From: Capillibacterium thermochitinicola
GTDB lineage: Bacteria > Bacillota > UBA4882 > UBA10575
Reading direction: 5' to 3'
NCBI RefSeq assembly: GCF_013664685.1
Contig: NZ_JAAKDE010000023.1
Location: forward strand, 1-64,000
Length of the DNA: 64,000 bases
The notes below the pieces were generated by a model that was not told the DNA's origin, ran no database searches, and saw only the letters and a program-made list of their open reading frames with translations. Shown one piece after another: positions 43,720-53,079 of the stretch; within the stretch, counting starts at the first letter, position 1; each line of letters opens with the position of its first letter. The position numbers were made by a program, and so were the translations under genes.

Positions 43720-44619
43720 TCATTTATTCTCCATCAGTTCGTTCTGCAGCAAGTTGGCAACAAACGCCATTTTTTGTCTGCGGTAACGGTTGGGCGCTTG
43801 TAAGTTGTCCAGCACTACACGGCCTTGATAAACAAAATTGATTTCGTAGTTGTAGTACTCTTTCAAAATATAATAAACAAAAGCCTCGGCGAAATCCTCA
43901 TTCATCCCCATACTGCTGCTTAGACTGAAAAAGGAGGATTCTTCTTTAAACCACTGCAGAAAAAGGAGCAAACCCTCAACCGATTGGATATTGTGCAGTT
44001 TCTCCGAGAAACCTTCTTTATCCTGCCAGTAGCGGTCCTGGTCCCAAGAGATATTGACGAACTCCTTATTTAAAGGATGGGGAACAAATTTACCTTGCCA
44101 GTTAAATTTCAACCGCTCAAACTCGACTAAATGACCGATCTCATGAATGATAATCCGCAGGAGGTTAGGCAGCTTTGGCGTACCTTGAAAATGAAACTGT
44201 CCACTGTGCTCCATTAAACCCAGGTTCGCGTTGAGCAGTTTGTTCTCCCAGTCATCGTCGATGGTGAAAGTCAAATTAACTTTTTCCTTGTCAAGGTAGA
44301 CAATCATCTGGGGTTTGTCGGCAAAAGAGTAGGGAGCTTCAACGATGACAAAACGATCGGGATACTCCAGTAAATAACGTAAGCCGTGTTCGCACAATAA
44401 GTCCACGCACTTTTTGAGGGCTTTAATCTGCCGTGGGGAAAGCGTAACTTTTGTAGGCGTGATATTCTTAAGAAATGCGGGTGAAGGCTGGTGTTTCGCA
44501 GGATCAAAACCCTCAAAAAGGATTCCCTGGTAATAAAAGGAGTCCTGTTCCCATCCGCAACCGGAGAGAAAAACCGTTACGGATAAACATAAAGACAAGA
44601 TTCGAAGTAACGCCTTCAT
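43720..44619 (-). CDS. Lipoprotein with HExxH metallopeptidase motif
   Basis: About 299 residues; family not recognised. Lipoprotein signal with lipobox FLSGCGWEQ (Cys near residue 21). A zinc motif HEIGHLVEFE lies near residue 170, and a possible third ligand lies about 90 residues downstream in MNEDFAEAF, the pattern of gluzincins. The rest is mixed alpha/beta without other known domains. It would sit on the outer face of the membrane. Start at the ATG at 44619 with GGAAGG about 10 bases upstream. Encoded directly before the TRAP binding protein, so the two may handle one substrate, perhaps a peptide or its product. That link is inference. Confidence 0.75.
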   Translation of the reverse strand: MKALLRILSLCLSVTVFLSGCGWEQDSFYYQGILFEGFDPAKHQPSPAFLKNITPTKVTLSPRQIKALKKCVDLLCEHGLRYLLEYPDRFVIVEAPYSFADKPQMIVYLDKEKVNLTFTIDDDWENKLLNANLGLMEHSGQFHFQGTPKLPNLLRIIIHEIGHLVEFERLKFNWQGKFVPHPLNKEFVNISWDQDRYWQDKEGFSEKLHNIQSVEGLLLFLQWFKEESSFFSLSSSMGMNEDFAEAFVYYILKEYYNYEINFVYQGRVVLDNLQAPNRYRRQKMAFVANLLQNELMENK

Positions 44620-44675
44620 CGTCACACAACCTTCCACCAGGATTGGATCGTTGGAAGGTACCAACACTCCCGTTA

Positions 44676-46400
44676 TTACATTTGCTCCGGCGCTTTGATG
44701 CCCAGCAAACCCAAACCAGTTGCTAAAACGGTTTTAACTGCCCAAACTAAAACAAGCCTTGCTCGTTGTAGATCCGGGTCATCCACCAAAACTTGGCATT
44801 CATGGTAAAACCCGTTGAATGCGTGGGCAAGGTCGATTAAATACCTGCTGATGATGGAAGGCTCATATTCATTGGCGGCACTAAGCACTTTTTCCGGGAA
44901 GAGATATAGCGTCTTGACGACGCGCAGCGCCGCCGGGTCGTTGAGTTTTTCCGGGGCAAAAGTGTCCACCTCCGGCGAAAACCCGGCTTTACGCAGAATA
45001 CTGCACGCCCTGGCGTGCGTATATTGGAGATACGGGCCGGTCTCGCCCTCAAAACTCAATGCTTCTTCCCATGAGAAAGTTACATCCTTAATCCTGTTGA
45101 CACTCAATGCCCCAAAAACAACGGCCCCAACCCCGACCATCTGCGCGACTTCTTCTTTCCGCGCAAGGCCGGGATTTTTCTCATTGATAATGGCCAGTGT
45201 TTTCTCGATCGCTGTCCTTAACAGGTCTTCCAGTAAAACAACCCGGCCTTTTCTCGTGGATAACTTTTCACCTTCAAGACTAACCAGGCCGAAAGGAATA
45301 TGTACTAAATCTTTCGCCCAATCGTAGCCCATCAGTTCCACCACTTTGAACCACTGTTTGAAATGGAGACTTTGCGCAGCCCCCGTTACATACAGCGCTT
45401 TTACGAACTGATAGGTCTTCTTGCGGTACAGGGCGGCCGCAATATCCCGTGTGGCGTAGAGGGTACTGCCATCCTTTTTCAAAATCAAACAGGGCGGCAT
45501 TCCGTAGTCTTCCAGGTTGACAATGGCGGCCCCATCGCTCTCCACCAGCAGCTGTTTCTCTTTCAACTCGTCAAGCACGGCGTCAATTTTATCATTGTAA
45601 AAACTTTCGCCGGCCATCGAGTCAAAAGAGATCTCCAGCAGGTCATAGACCCTTTGGAACTCTTCCAAACTGATATCTTTAAACCACCGCCAGAGGGAAA
45701 GGGCTTCTTCGTCCCCGTTCTCGATTTTCCGGAACCATTCGCGGGCCTCATCTTCCAACGATGGATCCTGCTCCGCTTCGGAATGAAACTTGACATATAA
45801 CCGCTGCAACTCTTTGATTAGTCCTTTTTCCACCGCTTCGGCGGATCCCCATTTCTTGTAGGCGGTGATCAGCTTGCCAAACTGGGTTCCCCAGTCGCCC
45901 AAATGATTAATGCCAACACAGTTATAGCCCAGAAACTCAAAGATCTTATACAGGGCATTGCCAATCACTGTACTGCTCAAATGACCTACGTGGAAAGGTT
46001 TGGCGATATTAGGAGCCGAAAAATCAATGACAATATTCTGTCCCCCGCCGATGGCGTGTGCCCCGTAGTTGGACCCGCAAGTCATGATTTTGCCCAATAC
46101 TTCTCCGGCCAGCGTAACCGGAGCCACGAAAAAATTCAGATAGGGTCCGGTCGCCTTGACCGCTTCAAAATAAGGAGCCGGATCTATTTTGGCCTCCAAC
46201 TCCTGAGCAATCAAGTTGGGGGCTTTTTTCAAGATTTTACTCAATTGAAAACAGGGTAAAGCGAGATCACCCAACTTCTCGTCGGGTGGGTATTCAAGTA
46301 AAGCGTAAATCGCCTGCTTTTCCAACCCGGTCTCCGCTAACACCTTTCCTACTGTATCCGCGATTATTTCCTTATAATCAAGATAACTGTTCGTCTGCAT
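44676..46400 (-). CDS. argS: Arginyl-tRNA synthetase
   Basis: Class I synthetase of 574 residues. N-terminal additional domain (YPPDEKLGDLALPCF), HIGH motif APNIAKPFHVGHLSST, then LNHLGDWGTQFGKLI-like GINHLGDWGTQ. The KMSKS position reads LSTRKGR, as is common in ArgRS. The C-terminal DALR anticodon-binding domain is present (FYHECQVLVDD). GGGAGA precedes the ATG. No T-box was seen in the 175 bases upstream. Confidence 0.97.
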   Translation of the reverse strand: MQTNSYLDYKEIIADTVGKVLAETGLEKQAIYALLEYPPDEKLGDLALPCFQLSKILKKAPNLIAQELEAKIDPAPYFEAVKATGPYLNFFVAPVTLAGEVLGKIMTCGSNYGAHAIGGGQNIVIDFSAPNIAKPFHVGHLSSTVIGNALYKIFEFLGYNCVGINHLGDWGTQFGKLITAYKKWGSAEAVEKGLIKELQRLYVKFHSEAEQDPSLEDEAREWFRKIENGDEEALSLWRWFKDISLEEFQRVYDLLEISFDSMAGESFYNDKIDAVLDELKEKQLLVESDGAAIVNLEDYGMPPCLILKKDGSTLYATRDIAAALYRKKTYQFVKALYVTGAAQSLHFKQWFKVVELMGYDWAKDLVHIPFGLVSLEGEKLSTRKGRVVLLEDLLRTAIEKTLAIINEKNPGLARKEEVAQMVGVGAVVFGALSVNRIKDVTFSWEEALSFEGETGPYLQYTHARACSILRKAGFSPEVDTFAPEKLNDPAALRVVKTLYLFPEKVLSAANEYEPSIISRYLIDLAHAFNGFYHECQVLVDDPDLQRARLVLVWAVKTVLATGLGLLGIKAPEQM

Positions 46401-46575
46401 TGCTCTCCCTTATTTCGTCATAATCCTATTTTTCACATCGGCAAAGCCTAATTGCCCTTGAACTTAACACAAGTCCCCTATTTACTATATATTACCCAAA
46501 TCAGCTCTTCTTTGCAACTGAAAGATTTATTGTGAACCGCGCCAATTTATGGCCTATGGCGCCTCATGCTTTTCA

Positions 46576-47073
46576 TCAGCAAAAACCATTGAAACTTACT
46601 AATTCTTTTAACTCCTTTTTCTTGACGACAGGAGTTTCATCCGGATAGCCTAGGGAAATCATCGAGATAAGCTCGTAGGATTCCGGGCATTTCAGCAAAG
46701 CCTTTACTTCTTCCGAGTGTTCCTTTTTATATGAATTTATCCAGCAGGTTCCCAGGCCATAGCTCCAGGCCGCCAGGAGGATATTAACTGTTGCCGCACA
46801 ACCGTCTTCAAAAAAGCAAGCCGCATCCTTCCGGCAGAAAACCCCAATCATCGCATAAGCATCTTTTATAAATCTGCCATACTTGGCGAGCTGAGAAAGC
46901 TTCACTTTTAATTCCTGATCGGTCACCACCACGAAATGCCAGGGCTGATTATTGTACCCGGAAGGGGCAAGCCTGGCACAGTCTAGAATATCCATAATTA
47001 TTTCCCTCGGCACTTCCTGGTTTTTGTATTTTCTAATGCTTCTTCTTGTTTTGATTACCTCGATTGCGTTCAT
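46576..47073 (-). CDS. Nitroreductase-family FMN oxidoreductase
   Basis: A 165-residue flavoprotein: [34 protein letters not shown] (FMN contacts) and [14 protein letters not shown]. Family members reduce nitro compounds, quinones or flavins with NAD(P)H; the natural substrate is unknown. Several cysteines (about residues 93, 98, 103, 121, 141) are unusual but not arranged as an Fe-S motif. Start placed at the ATG at 47073 ([10 protein letters not shown]), the normal family start; ribosome-site support is modest. Monocistronic. Confidence 0.9.
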
Positions 47074-47206
47074 CGTTAACCCAACCCCCCGGTGTAATGT
47101 TTTAGGGGCCACTTTTGTGGTGATTCTTATGGCCCTTTGGATCTATTTGACTTTTTCCGCAGTTTTCCTTTCCTTTAACCAATTATAACAATCTCGGTGG
47201 CGGATA

Positions 47207-48742
47207 CTATCTCCCCTCCTGCGTCAAGAATTCCAACCGCCTGTACTGAAGGGCCTCGGCCAAATGGGCAGGTTCGATCGCTTCCTGGCCGGCCAGATCG
47301 GCAATCGTCCGCGCCACGCAGAGCAGACGGTTATAGCCCCGGGCGGTGATCCCAAAACTGCGTACCGCCGCGGCCATTAACTTCTTCCCCTCCTGATCCA
47401 AGGCACAGTATTTTTTTATTTCTTTCGGGCCCATCTGGGCGTTGCAATACAAACCTCTTCCTTTGAACCGCTCTTCCTGCCGCCGGCGGGCAGCCGTTAC
47501 TCTGGCCTTGATTTGTTTTGATTCTTCTCCGTTTTTGCCGGGGGCGGTCATTTCTTCATAACGCAGCCGTGGGGTTTCCACCATAAAATCGATCCTGTCC
47601 AGCAAAGGGCCGGAGATCCGCGCTGAATACCTTTGGATCTGAGTGGGCGTACACCGGCAAGCCTGGAGCGGATCCCGGTAAAAACCACACGGACAGGGGT
47701 TCATCGCCGCCACCAGCATAAACCGGCTGGGATATACCAGGGTAAGGGTGGTGCGGGCGATGGTCACTTTGCCGTCCTCCAGTGGTTGACGGAGGACTTC
47801 CAGCACCTCCCGGGGAAACTCGGGGAACTCGTCGAGGAAAAGGACACCGTGGTGGGCTAAAGTCACTTCACCGGGCCGCGGATAGTTTCCTCCGCCGACC
47901 AAACCGGCTTTGGTGGTGGTATGGTGCGGACTACGAAAGGGGCGTTGCCGTAAAAGAGTGACGCCCGGCGGTAACAAACCGGCGATACTATAGATCTTTG
48001 TCAGTTCAAGGGCTTCTTCCTGGCTCAGGTCGGGCAGGATGGAAGGGAGCCGCCGGGCAAGCATCGTTTTTCCGGAGCCGGGCGGACCAACCAAAATTAT
48101 ATTATGCCCGCCGGCCGCAGCAATCTCCAGGGCTCGTTTCGCCGTTTCCTGCCCCTTGACATCGGCAAAGTCTTCCGTCTCAACAGCAGCGGCGGTTTCG
48201 GCCTGTCCCTCTGCTTTGACTGCTGGAATTTTTCCTGTTTGCAGATACTCAACCGCTTCCCGGAGATGGTAAACCGGGACTAAGTTAATCCCCCTTACGG
48301 CCAAGGCCTCTGAAAAATTACCGGCCGGTAACATCAGGAACTCCCGTCCGCTGTCGCGGGCGGCGAGCGCCAACGGTAAGACCCCGCGGACCGGCCGGAT
48401 TGAGCCGTCAAGGGCCAATTCCCCGACGATGAATCCACCATTCAGGGCTTCTTCGTCAAAACAACCCTGAGCCAAAAGAATACCCAGGGCAATCGGAAGG
48501 TCAAAACCGCTTCCCTCTTTGCGTAAATCGGCCGGAGCCAGGTTAATTACGATCCGGTGGCCCGGGAAAGAAAACCCGGAATTTTTGATCGCCGCCCGCA
48601 CCCGTTCTTTTGCTTCTTTGACGGCAGTATCGGCTAAACCAACTAAATCAAAGGAAGGAAGTCCGGCGGAAAGATCGACCTCCACTTCGACCGGAAACCC
48701 GTCAATGCCAACCACCGTACCACTAGTCACCTTGGCAAACAT
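47207..48742 (-). CDS. YifB/ComM-family Mg-chelatase-like AAA+ ATPase
   Basis: A 511-residue protein: N-terminal ChlI-like domain (VEVEVDLSAGLPSFDLVGLA), AAA+ core with Walker A GPPGSGKTMLARRLP (near residue 220) and Walker B GVLFLDEFPEF, then the C-terminal helical domain (RGYNRLLCVARTIADL). A cysteine pair in MNPCPCGFYRD is typical. The ComM branch is a branch-migration helicase that widens the integration of transformed DNA. Overlaps yraN by one base, a common pairing near DprA. Confidence 0.95.
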   Translation of the reverse strand: MFAKVTSGTVVGIDGFPVEVEVDLSAGLPSFDLVGLADTAVKEAKERVRAAIKNSGFSFPGHRIVINLAPADLRKEGSGFDLPIALGILLAQGCFDEEALNGGFIVGELALDGSIRPVRGVLPLALAARDSGREFLMLPAGNFSEALAVRGINLVPVYHLREAVEYLQTGKIPAVKAEGQAETAAAVETEDFADVKGQETAKRALEIAAAGGHNIILVGPPGSGKTMLARRLPSILPDLSQEEALELTKIYSIAGLLPPGVTLLRQRPFRSPHHTTTKAGLVGGGNYPRPGEVTLAHHGVLFLDEFPEFPREVLEVLRQPLEDGKVTIARTTLTLVYPSRFMLVAAMNPCPCGFYRDPLQACRCTPTQIQRYSARISGPLLDRIDFMVETPRLRYEEMTAPGKNGEESKQIKARVTAARRRQEERFKGRGLYCNAQMGPKEIKKYCALDQEGKKLMAAAVRSFGITARGYNRLLCVARTIADLAGQEAIEPAHLAEALQYRRLEFLTQEGR

Positions 48743-49122
48743 CAGTAATAGTTACCCCCTTCCACCCCAAAAGCATCGGTGATTAACTGGTAGGTAAGCA
48801 GTTTTCCTTGGCGGTCCAACTCGAGGGCAAGAATATCGAACCGGCAGGGCAGATCCTGATAATTGTGTTGTTGTAAAAAATAAAGGGCGGCGCGGACCAA
48901 ATGGTTCCTTTTCCGTTTGGTAATCGCCTCCAGACCGCCGCCATAAGCTTTCCCGCTTCTGGTCTTTACTTCAACAAAGACAATTTGCGTTCCGTCTTTG
49001 GCAATCAGGTCAAGCTCCCCGTAACGGGTGTAATACTTTTGGTGCAATATCCGGTAACCCCGTTCCTCCAGGAGCCGGCGGGCGATGAATTCGCCGTAAT
49101 TCCCCAGCCGCCGTCGGTCCAT
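48742..49122 (-). CDS. YraN/UPF0102 family predicted endonuclease
   Basis: A 126-residue restriction-endonuclease-like fold: GNYGEFIARRLLEERGYRIL, then D-(x)n-E-x-K as GELDLIAKDGTQIVFVEVKTR, and the family tail RFDILAL. Role unproven, probably in Holliday-junction or DNA processing with YifB. Start at the ATG at 49122 (MDRRRLG) behind AAAGGTGAGG; the longer reading is not supported. Confidence 0.92.
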   Translation of the reverse strand: MDRRRLGNYGEFIARRLLEERGYRILHQKYYTRYGELDLIAKDGTQIVFVEVKTRSGKAYGGGLEAITKRKRNHLVRAALYFLQQHNYQDLPCRFDILALELDRQGKLLTYQLITDAFGVEGGNYY

Positions 49123-49301
49123 TACCCTCACCTTTACCAGTTTTGTGCTTAGATTTCGCGCTCCTTTTTTCTTTTCCTTCAATTTATTCCCAATAACAGT
49201 ATATTTTGGCTTTTGACACCGTTATTGACCCACTTTTTTTAAACCGAATAACCTCTTGTTTTATCGTTAAAAATAGGCATAAACGGTACGGGAGAGTTTC
49301 C

Positions 49302-49754
49302 ATGAAAACAAATAAACCGACGTTATCAATGATCATCGGTGCTTTAGCGGCCATCCCCTATGAGATACTGACCAGTGTGCTAAAACTTATGGGATACGCC
49401 AAGTACAGCGTTTTCGAGTTAAGCAGCTTGATGATTACCCTAAACCGGCCCACCCGGTTGCTTGGTGCTTTTTTATCGATGTCCTTAGGCGCCAGTATCG
49501 CGTTGATCTTATACCGTATGGCCGTCGAGCACTTCGGCTGGGAAAATCTAATTTTAAAAAGCGTTTTTCTCAACCTGCAAAGCTGGATCTTGTTGGAAGT
49601 CCTTTTTATGTGGCTGATCGAAGGACGCAATCTGATTCCGTACCGGCCAATCAGTGATTATTACGCCCAACTGTTTAGTGCTGTTATTTTTGGGGTGATC
49701 CTGGGCCTGTTGTTCAAAAAATACATAAAAACAGATTACAGATTAAAAAGATAA
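49302..49754 (+). CDS. Small integral membrane protein, YqhR-like
   Basis: A 150-residue protein with about four hydrophobic segments: LSMIIGALAAIPYEILT, LLGAFLSMSLGASIALILYR, LQSWILLEVLFMWLI and LFSAVIFGVILGLLF. It resembles the YqhR type of Bacillota membrane proteins in size and layout; that assignment is tentative. GGGAGA lies 8 bases before the ATG at 49302. It is one of few plus-strand genes in this half, convergent with the ylqH-side operon; an imperfect hairpin (about 49763-49800) and the terminator at 49824 follow. Confidence 0.65.
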   Translation: MKTNKPTLSMIIGALAAIPYEILTSVLKLMGYAKYSVFELSSLMITLNRPTRLLGAFLSMSLGASIALILYRMAVEHFGWENLILKSVFLNLQSWILLEVLFMWLIEGRNLIPYRPISDYYAQLFSAVIFGVILGLLFKKYIKTDYRLKR

Positions 49755-49823
49755 CCTCTGCCGAACCGCCTACTATAGGAACCAGTAGTAGAATGGTTCG
49801 GAAAGGTTACTTGACAAAAAGAA

Positions 49824-49846
49824 GGACCTCCCTCCGGGAGAGGTCC
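49824..49846. terminator. Terminator of the rnhB-ylqG-ylqH operon
   Basis: GGACCTC / GAGGTCC with a nine-base loop containing CTCCGGG. On the minus strand it is followed by TTCTTTTTGTC. It begins directly after the stop of the FlhB-like gene and can also stop the convergent membrane-protein transcript. Confidence 0.8.
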
Positions 49847-50128
49847 CTAAACCAAACGCCGCTTTCCCGCCTTTTCTTCCAACTGCCAGATGAAGGCCAG
49901 GATCTCCGCGGTTAACTGGTAAGCCTCCGGCGGAATACAGCTACCAACTTCAACGCCTTCCAAGAGCTTACACAAAGCGGGGTCGGCCACCGTCGGAATT
50001 TTGGCCTGACGAGCCAACTCCAAAATGGCTTCTGCGACATAGCCTTGGCCTTTGGCCAGGACAACCGGGGCTTCGTCCTCCGCCTGCCGGTAGCGCAGGG
50101 CAATGGCTTTAATCATCTTCTCTTCCAT
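49847..50128 (-). CDS. FlhB C-terminal-domain-like protein (YlqH type)
   Basis: A 93-residue protein like the cytoplasmic export-switch domain of FlhB after its autocleavage point (AIALRYRQAEDEAPVVLAKG, ILELARQAKIPTVADPALCKLL, EAYQLTAEILAFIWQLEEK). The membrane part and the self-cleaving NPTH loop are absent. It is the YlqH type often found beside rnhB. Role unknown; possibly a flagellar-export interaction partner. Start at the ATG at 50128. Confidence 0.88.
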   Translation of the reverse strand: MEEKMIKAIALRYRQAEDEAPVVLAKGQGYVAEAILELARQAKIPTVADPALCKLLEGVEVGSCIPPEAYQLTAEILAFIWQLEEKAGKRRLV

Positions 50129-50155
50129 TTTTTGACCACCCAGCAATCCGCAGCA

Positions 50156-51205
50156 TTATAACCACCCATCAATCCGCAGCGGCTGAAGGCTCGCCGCCTC
50201 ACCTGCCTGGTACTCCTCAACTTTAACCGACCGGACGGGCCAGCCTTTCGCTTCCAGATAGGCTTGCAAACCGGCAAAAAGATTCTGGCTTAAAACAGCA
50301 CGATCCGCCAACACTTTCAGATTTAAGCCGGACTGATTGTTAACCCCAATAATCTCCATTTTGCCAAAGACCGGAGATTGGTAAGCTAAACAAAAAGCGT
50401 AACAGGGCTGGTTTTGTTCGCGTCCTTCCTTTTCTTCGTCTCCGTTCTTTTCCTCGGGGAAACCAAAGCCCCGTCCCGCCCAGCGGATCTCCGTCTTGGG
50501 AGTGGGGCAATAGTAAAAAAGAAGATGGGGCAAACCCGGATCCCGGTCGGCTTGCTGCCGCATAAAGATCCTCGCTTCCCGGAAAACCGCCTCCACAAGC
50601 TCGTCCCCGGTCTGCGCGGCGGGGTTTTCCTCCCCGGTATCCCCCTCCTCTTCGGCATGGCTTTTGGCCAAAAAGGGAAGGATGGGCGGTTGCACCCCGG
50701 TCTGTTGCCACATCACCTTTTGGACCGCCGGAAACAAGAGATAAAGGGCCCACAGGAGGGTCCGTGGTGCCAGCGGAATGTTCCTTGCTTGTAGAAAAGC
50801 AACGGCACGGGGATGAATTTGGACTCCCCATTCTTTTTCCGCCGTAATTAACCCCTTTTTCAGATTTAAGAGAACTTCCCGGGTCAACGGTAATTTTTCC
50901 TGGACGGCGGCAAGGAGTAGTTGCCGGCCCAAAGTTTCCTCCCCGGCAAACAATTCTTTAAAAAAGGGCAAGGTCTCCCAAAGGGTCTCCAGACGGTAAG
51001 GAGAAAGTACGACCAGTCCCGGCTCTTCCCGGAGGAGGCGGAAGACAATCTCGGCGCCGAGGGGAATCCCCTCCCCTTCCACTTTTACCGGAAAAACCCC
51101 TTGCTTTGTTCTCAGAACCACCTGCCCGTCTTTGCTTTGTTCAAGTTGCCCCTTGATAAAACCCTTCGTCCCAGGGTGATAAGGGGGTAAATATCCGGAG
51201 TTCAT
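50156..51205 (-). CDS. FliK-like / YlqG-type protein
   Basis: A 349-residue protein of low sequence conservation. The N-terminus (FIKGQLEQSKDGQVVLRTKQGVF) is a small beta domain. The C-terminus (FGKMEIIGVNNQSGLNLKVLADRAVLSQNL) resembles the FliK C-terminal domain of flagellar hook-length control proteins. Between rnhB and the FlhB-like gene it matches the ylqG-ylqH pair of Bacillus; FliK and FlhB act together in flagellar export, so these two probably also interact. AAAGGAG lies upstream of the ATG. No flagellar operon is in the window. Confidence 0.65.
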   Translation of the reverse strand: MNSGYLPPYHPGTKGFIKGQLEQSKDGQVVLRTKQGVFPVKVEGEGIPLGAEIVFRLLREEPGLVVLSPYRLETLWETLPFFKELFAGEETLGRQLLLAAVQEKLPLTREVLLNLKKGLITAEKEWGVQIHPRAVAFLQARNIPLAPRTLLWALYLLFPAVQKVMWQQTGVQPPILPFLAKSHAEEEGDTGEENPAAQTGDELVEAVFREARIFMRQQADRDPGLPHLLFYYCPTPKTEIRWAGRGFGFPEEKNGDEEKEGREQNQPCYAFCLAYQSPVFGKMEIIGVNNQSGLNLKVLADRAVLSQNLFAGLQAYLEAKGWPVRSVKVEEYQAGEAASLQPLRIDGWL

Positions 51206-51209
51206 CTGT

Positions 51210-51914
51210 CTAAACTCCTTTCCGCCCCGAAGTTGCCCCCGCGGCCTGGTCCAAGGTTAACTGAAGATGCAGGTTAAAACTGCGCCGGTGGATCGGGCAA
51301 GGCCCCAGGCGGGCCAGAGCGGCGTAATGCTCGGCAGTGGGGTACCCTTTATGTTGTGCAAAACCATAGCCGGGAAAGGCCCGATCCAGTTCAACCATCA
51401 GACGGTCACGAGTAACCTTGGCCAAGACGGAAGCAGCGGCAATCGAAAGACTGAGCGCATCACCGCCGACCACCCCGCGGTGGGGTATGTCAACCCCCGC
51501 CCAGGCATACCCGTCAATCAATAAAAAATCCGGTGGCACGGGTAGGTTCCGGACCGCCCGCATCATCGCCAGCCGGGAAGCGTTTAGAATGTTTAAGCGG
51601 TCGATCTCTTCCACGGACGCCTGGCCCAGGCCATAGGGGATCTTGGCCGCCATGAGTTGTTCGTAGACAAACTCCCTTTGTTTGGCCGTCAATTTTTTGG
51701 AGTCATTTAGGTGGCCAATAAAAGTGGCGGGGGGAATAATGGCGGCCGCGGCCACCACCGGCCCGGCCAAAGGCCCGCGGCCGGCTTCATCAACTCCGGC
51801 GATCCGCCGGTAACCGGCAGCTTGCAACTGGTGTTCCAACTGATACATGGTATGTAGTCTTTCCTCTTCCCGTTGACGCCAGAGGATTTCATCCTTTTCT
51901 TTTCTCTTCCCCAT
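51210..51914 (-). CDS. rnhB: Ribonuclease HII
   Basis: A 234-residue RNase H fold enzyme that removes ribonucleotides from DNA. The metal-binding acidic residues appear in AGVDEAGRGPLAGPVVAAA and LLIDGYA, with GGDALSLSIAAASVLAKVTRD and KGYPTAEHYAAL typical of HII. AAGGAG precedes the ATG. It heads the rnhB-ylqG-ylqH operon. Confidence 0.96.
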   Translation of the reverse strand: MGKRKEKDEILWRQREEERLHTMYQLEHQLQAAGYRRIAGVDEAGRGPLAGPVVAAAAIIPPATFIGHLNDSKKLTAKQREFVYEQLMAAKIPYGLGQASVEEIDRLNILNASRLAMMRAVRNLPVPPDFLLIDGYAWAGVDIPHRGVVGGDALSLSIAAASVLAKVTRDRLMVELDRAFPGYGFAQHKGYPTAEHYAALARLGPCPIHRRSFNLHLQLTLDQAAGATSGRKGV

Positions 51915-51955
51915 GGGTCGCGCTCCTTATCTTTTCGCCCGGAAACAGTATAACT

Positions 51956-51981
51956 AAACCTGCCTACTGCAGGGCAGGTTT
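51956..51981. repeat. Inverted repeat upstream of rnhB
   Basis: AAACCTGCC / GGCAGGTTT pair over nine bases with an eight-base loop; no T tract follows on the minus strand. It lies between the dehydrogenase gene and rnhB and may be a weak terminator or an operator. Confidence 0.4.
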
Positions 51982-52047
51982 AGCTGTCACGGATTAACGC
52001 ATTCCATTAGTTTTATCGGTCAAACCGGAGATTTCTGAAGCAATAAT

Positions 52048-52956
52048 TTAGACCAGACTGGCGATGAGCTCTTCCCGCTCCCCATACAGATAATCGATGA
52101 CCGGTATTTCAATCATGGTGTAACAACCCGGCTGCTGTTTTAAGCCGGCCCGGGCGGCCGCCACCATAACCTGGGCGGTGAGAGCCGGATTATTAATCCG
52201 CATCTCAAACTTGAGCAGCTGGTTATGGGTGCGCCCCGACGCTCCCTTTCTTTCCAGAAGCACACCATGGCCCATATCAATCAAACCTTGCACTTCGGGG
52301 ACAAAGGTGACAACCGTTTCATCATGGACAAAATAGGGGTCTTGCTTGATTGCTTGTTCCACAACTTCCGGATCGGCCTCCGGGGCCAGCTTCACATAGA
52401 CCATCCGCCGGTGCAAGCCGGTGCCAACCGGAATGGTTAAGGAAAGCGCATCCAAAACGCCGGGGATGGCCTTGACCGCCGTGGAATGCCCCATTGACAT
52501 TCCGGGGCCAAAATTGGTGTAAGTAATCCCCTGCGGGGTCATAAACTGAAAGAGACACCGGATCAGCGAGTCGGTACCCGGATCCCACCCGGCGGCAATC
52601 ACGGCGGTTTTCCCGTGGGTTTTGGCAATTGGCTCCAATTGCTGACGGTAATTAACCAGATCACTATGGATGTCGTAACTGTCAACCGTGTTAATACCCA
52701 TGGCCAGAATTTCCGCCGCTGCTTTGGGAACCAAACGGGACGGCAAAGCAAGAAAAGCCACATCGACCGTGTCCAGCTCCGTTAAAGACGTAACCACCGG
52801 AATGCCCGTCAATTGGGCGGCGGATTTTTGCACCGATTCCGGCCGCCGCACTACACCGGCCAGTTGAAAATCGGGTGCCGTCTCAATCGCATCCACTAAA
52901 AAACGGCCAATATTACCATAGCCAATAATTGCCGCCTGGTATCGTTTCATCTTCAT
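52048..52956 (-). CDS. ddh: meso-Diaminopimelate dehydrogenase
   Basis: A 302-residue NADPH-dependent enzyme that makes meso-diaminopimelate in one step from tetrahydrodipicolinate, feeding lysine and peptidoglycan. Rossmann start IIGYGNIGRFL; the family signature is NFGPGMSMGHSTAVKAIPGV; also DSYDIH and AAGWDPGTDS. The C-terminal DAP-binding half is complete. Start at the ATG at 52956 with AAGGAGGG. It indicates a DAP-type cell wall. Divergent from the PHP phosphatase gene across a 123-base gap. Confidence 0.94.
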   Translation of the reverse strand: MKMKRYQAAIIGYGNIGRFLVDAIETAPDFQLAGVVRRPESVQKSAAQLTGIPVVTSLTELDTVDVAFLALPSRLVPKAAAEILAMGINTVDSYDIHSDLVNYRQQLEPIAKTHGKTAVIAAGWDPGTDSLIRCLFQFMTPQGITYTNFGPGMSMGHSTAVKAIPGVLDALSLTIPVGTGLHRRMVYVKLAPEADPEVVEQAIKQDPYFVHDETVVTFVPEVQGLIDMGHGVLLERKGASGRTHNQLLKFEMRINNPALTAQVMVAAARAGLKQQPGCYTMIEIPVIDYLYGEREELIASLV

Positions 52957-53079
52957 CAAGTCCCTCCTTAAAATATTAACTTACGGCTAAGTTTTGTTTA
53001 AACTAAACGTAAAAGGCAGGAAATAGTATGAAAGGACGGAAGTTTGTATATATAAACCAATATTAATGGAGGATTCTTC

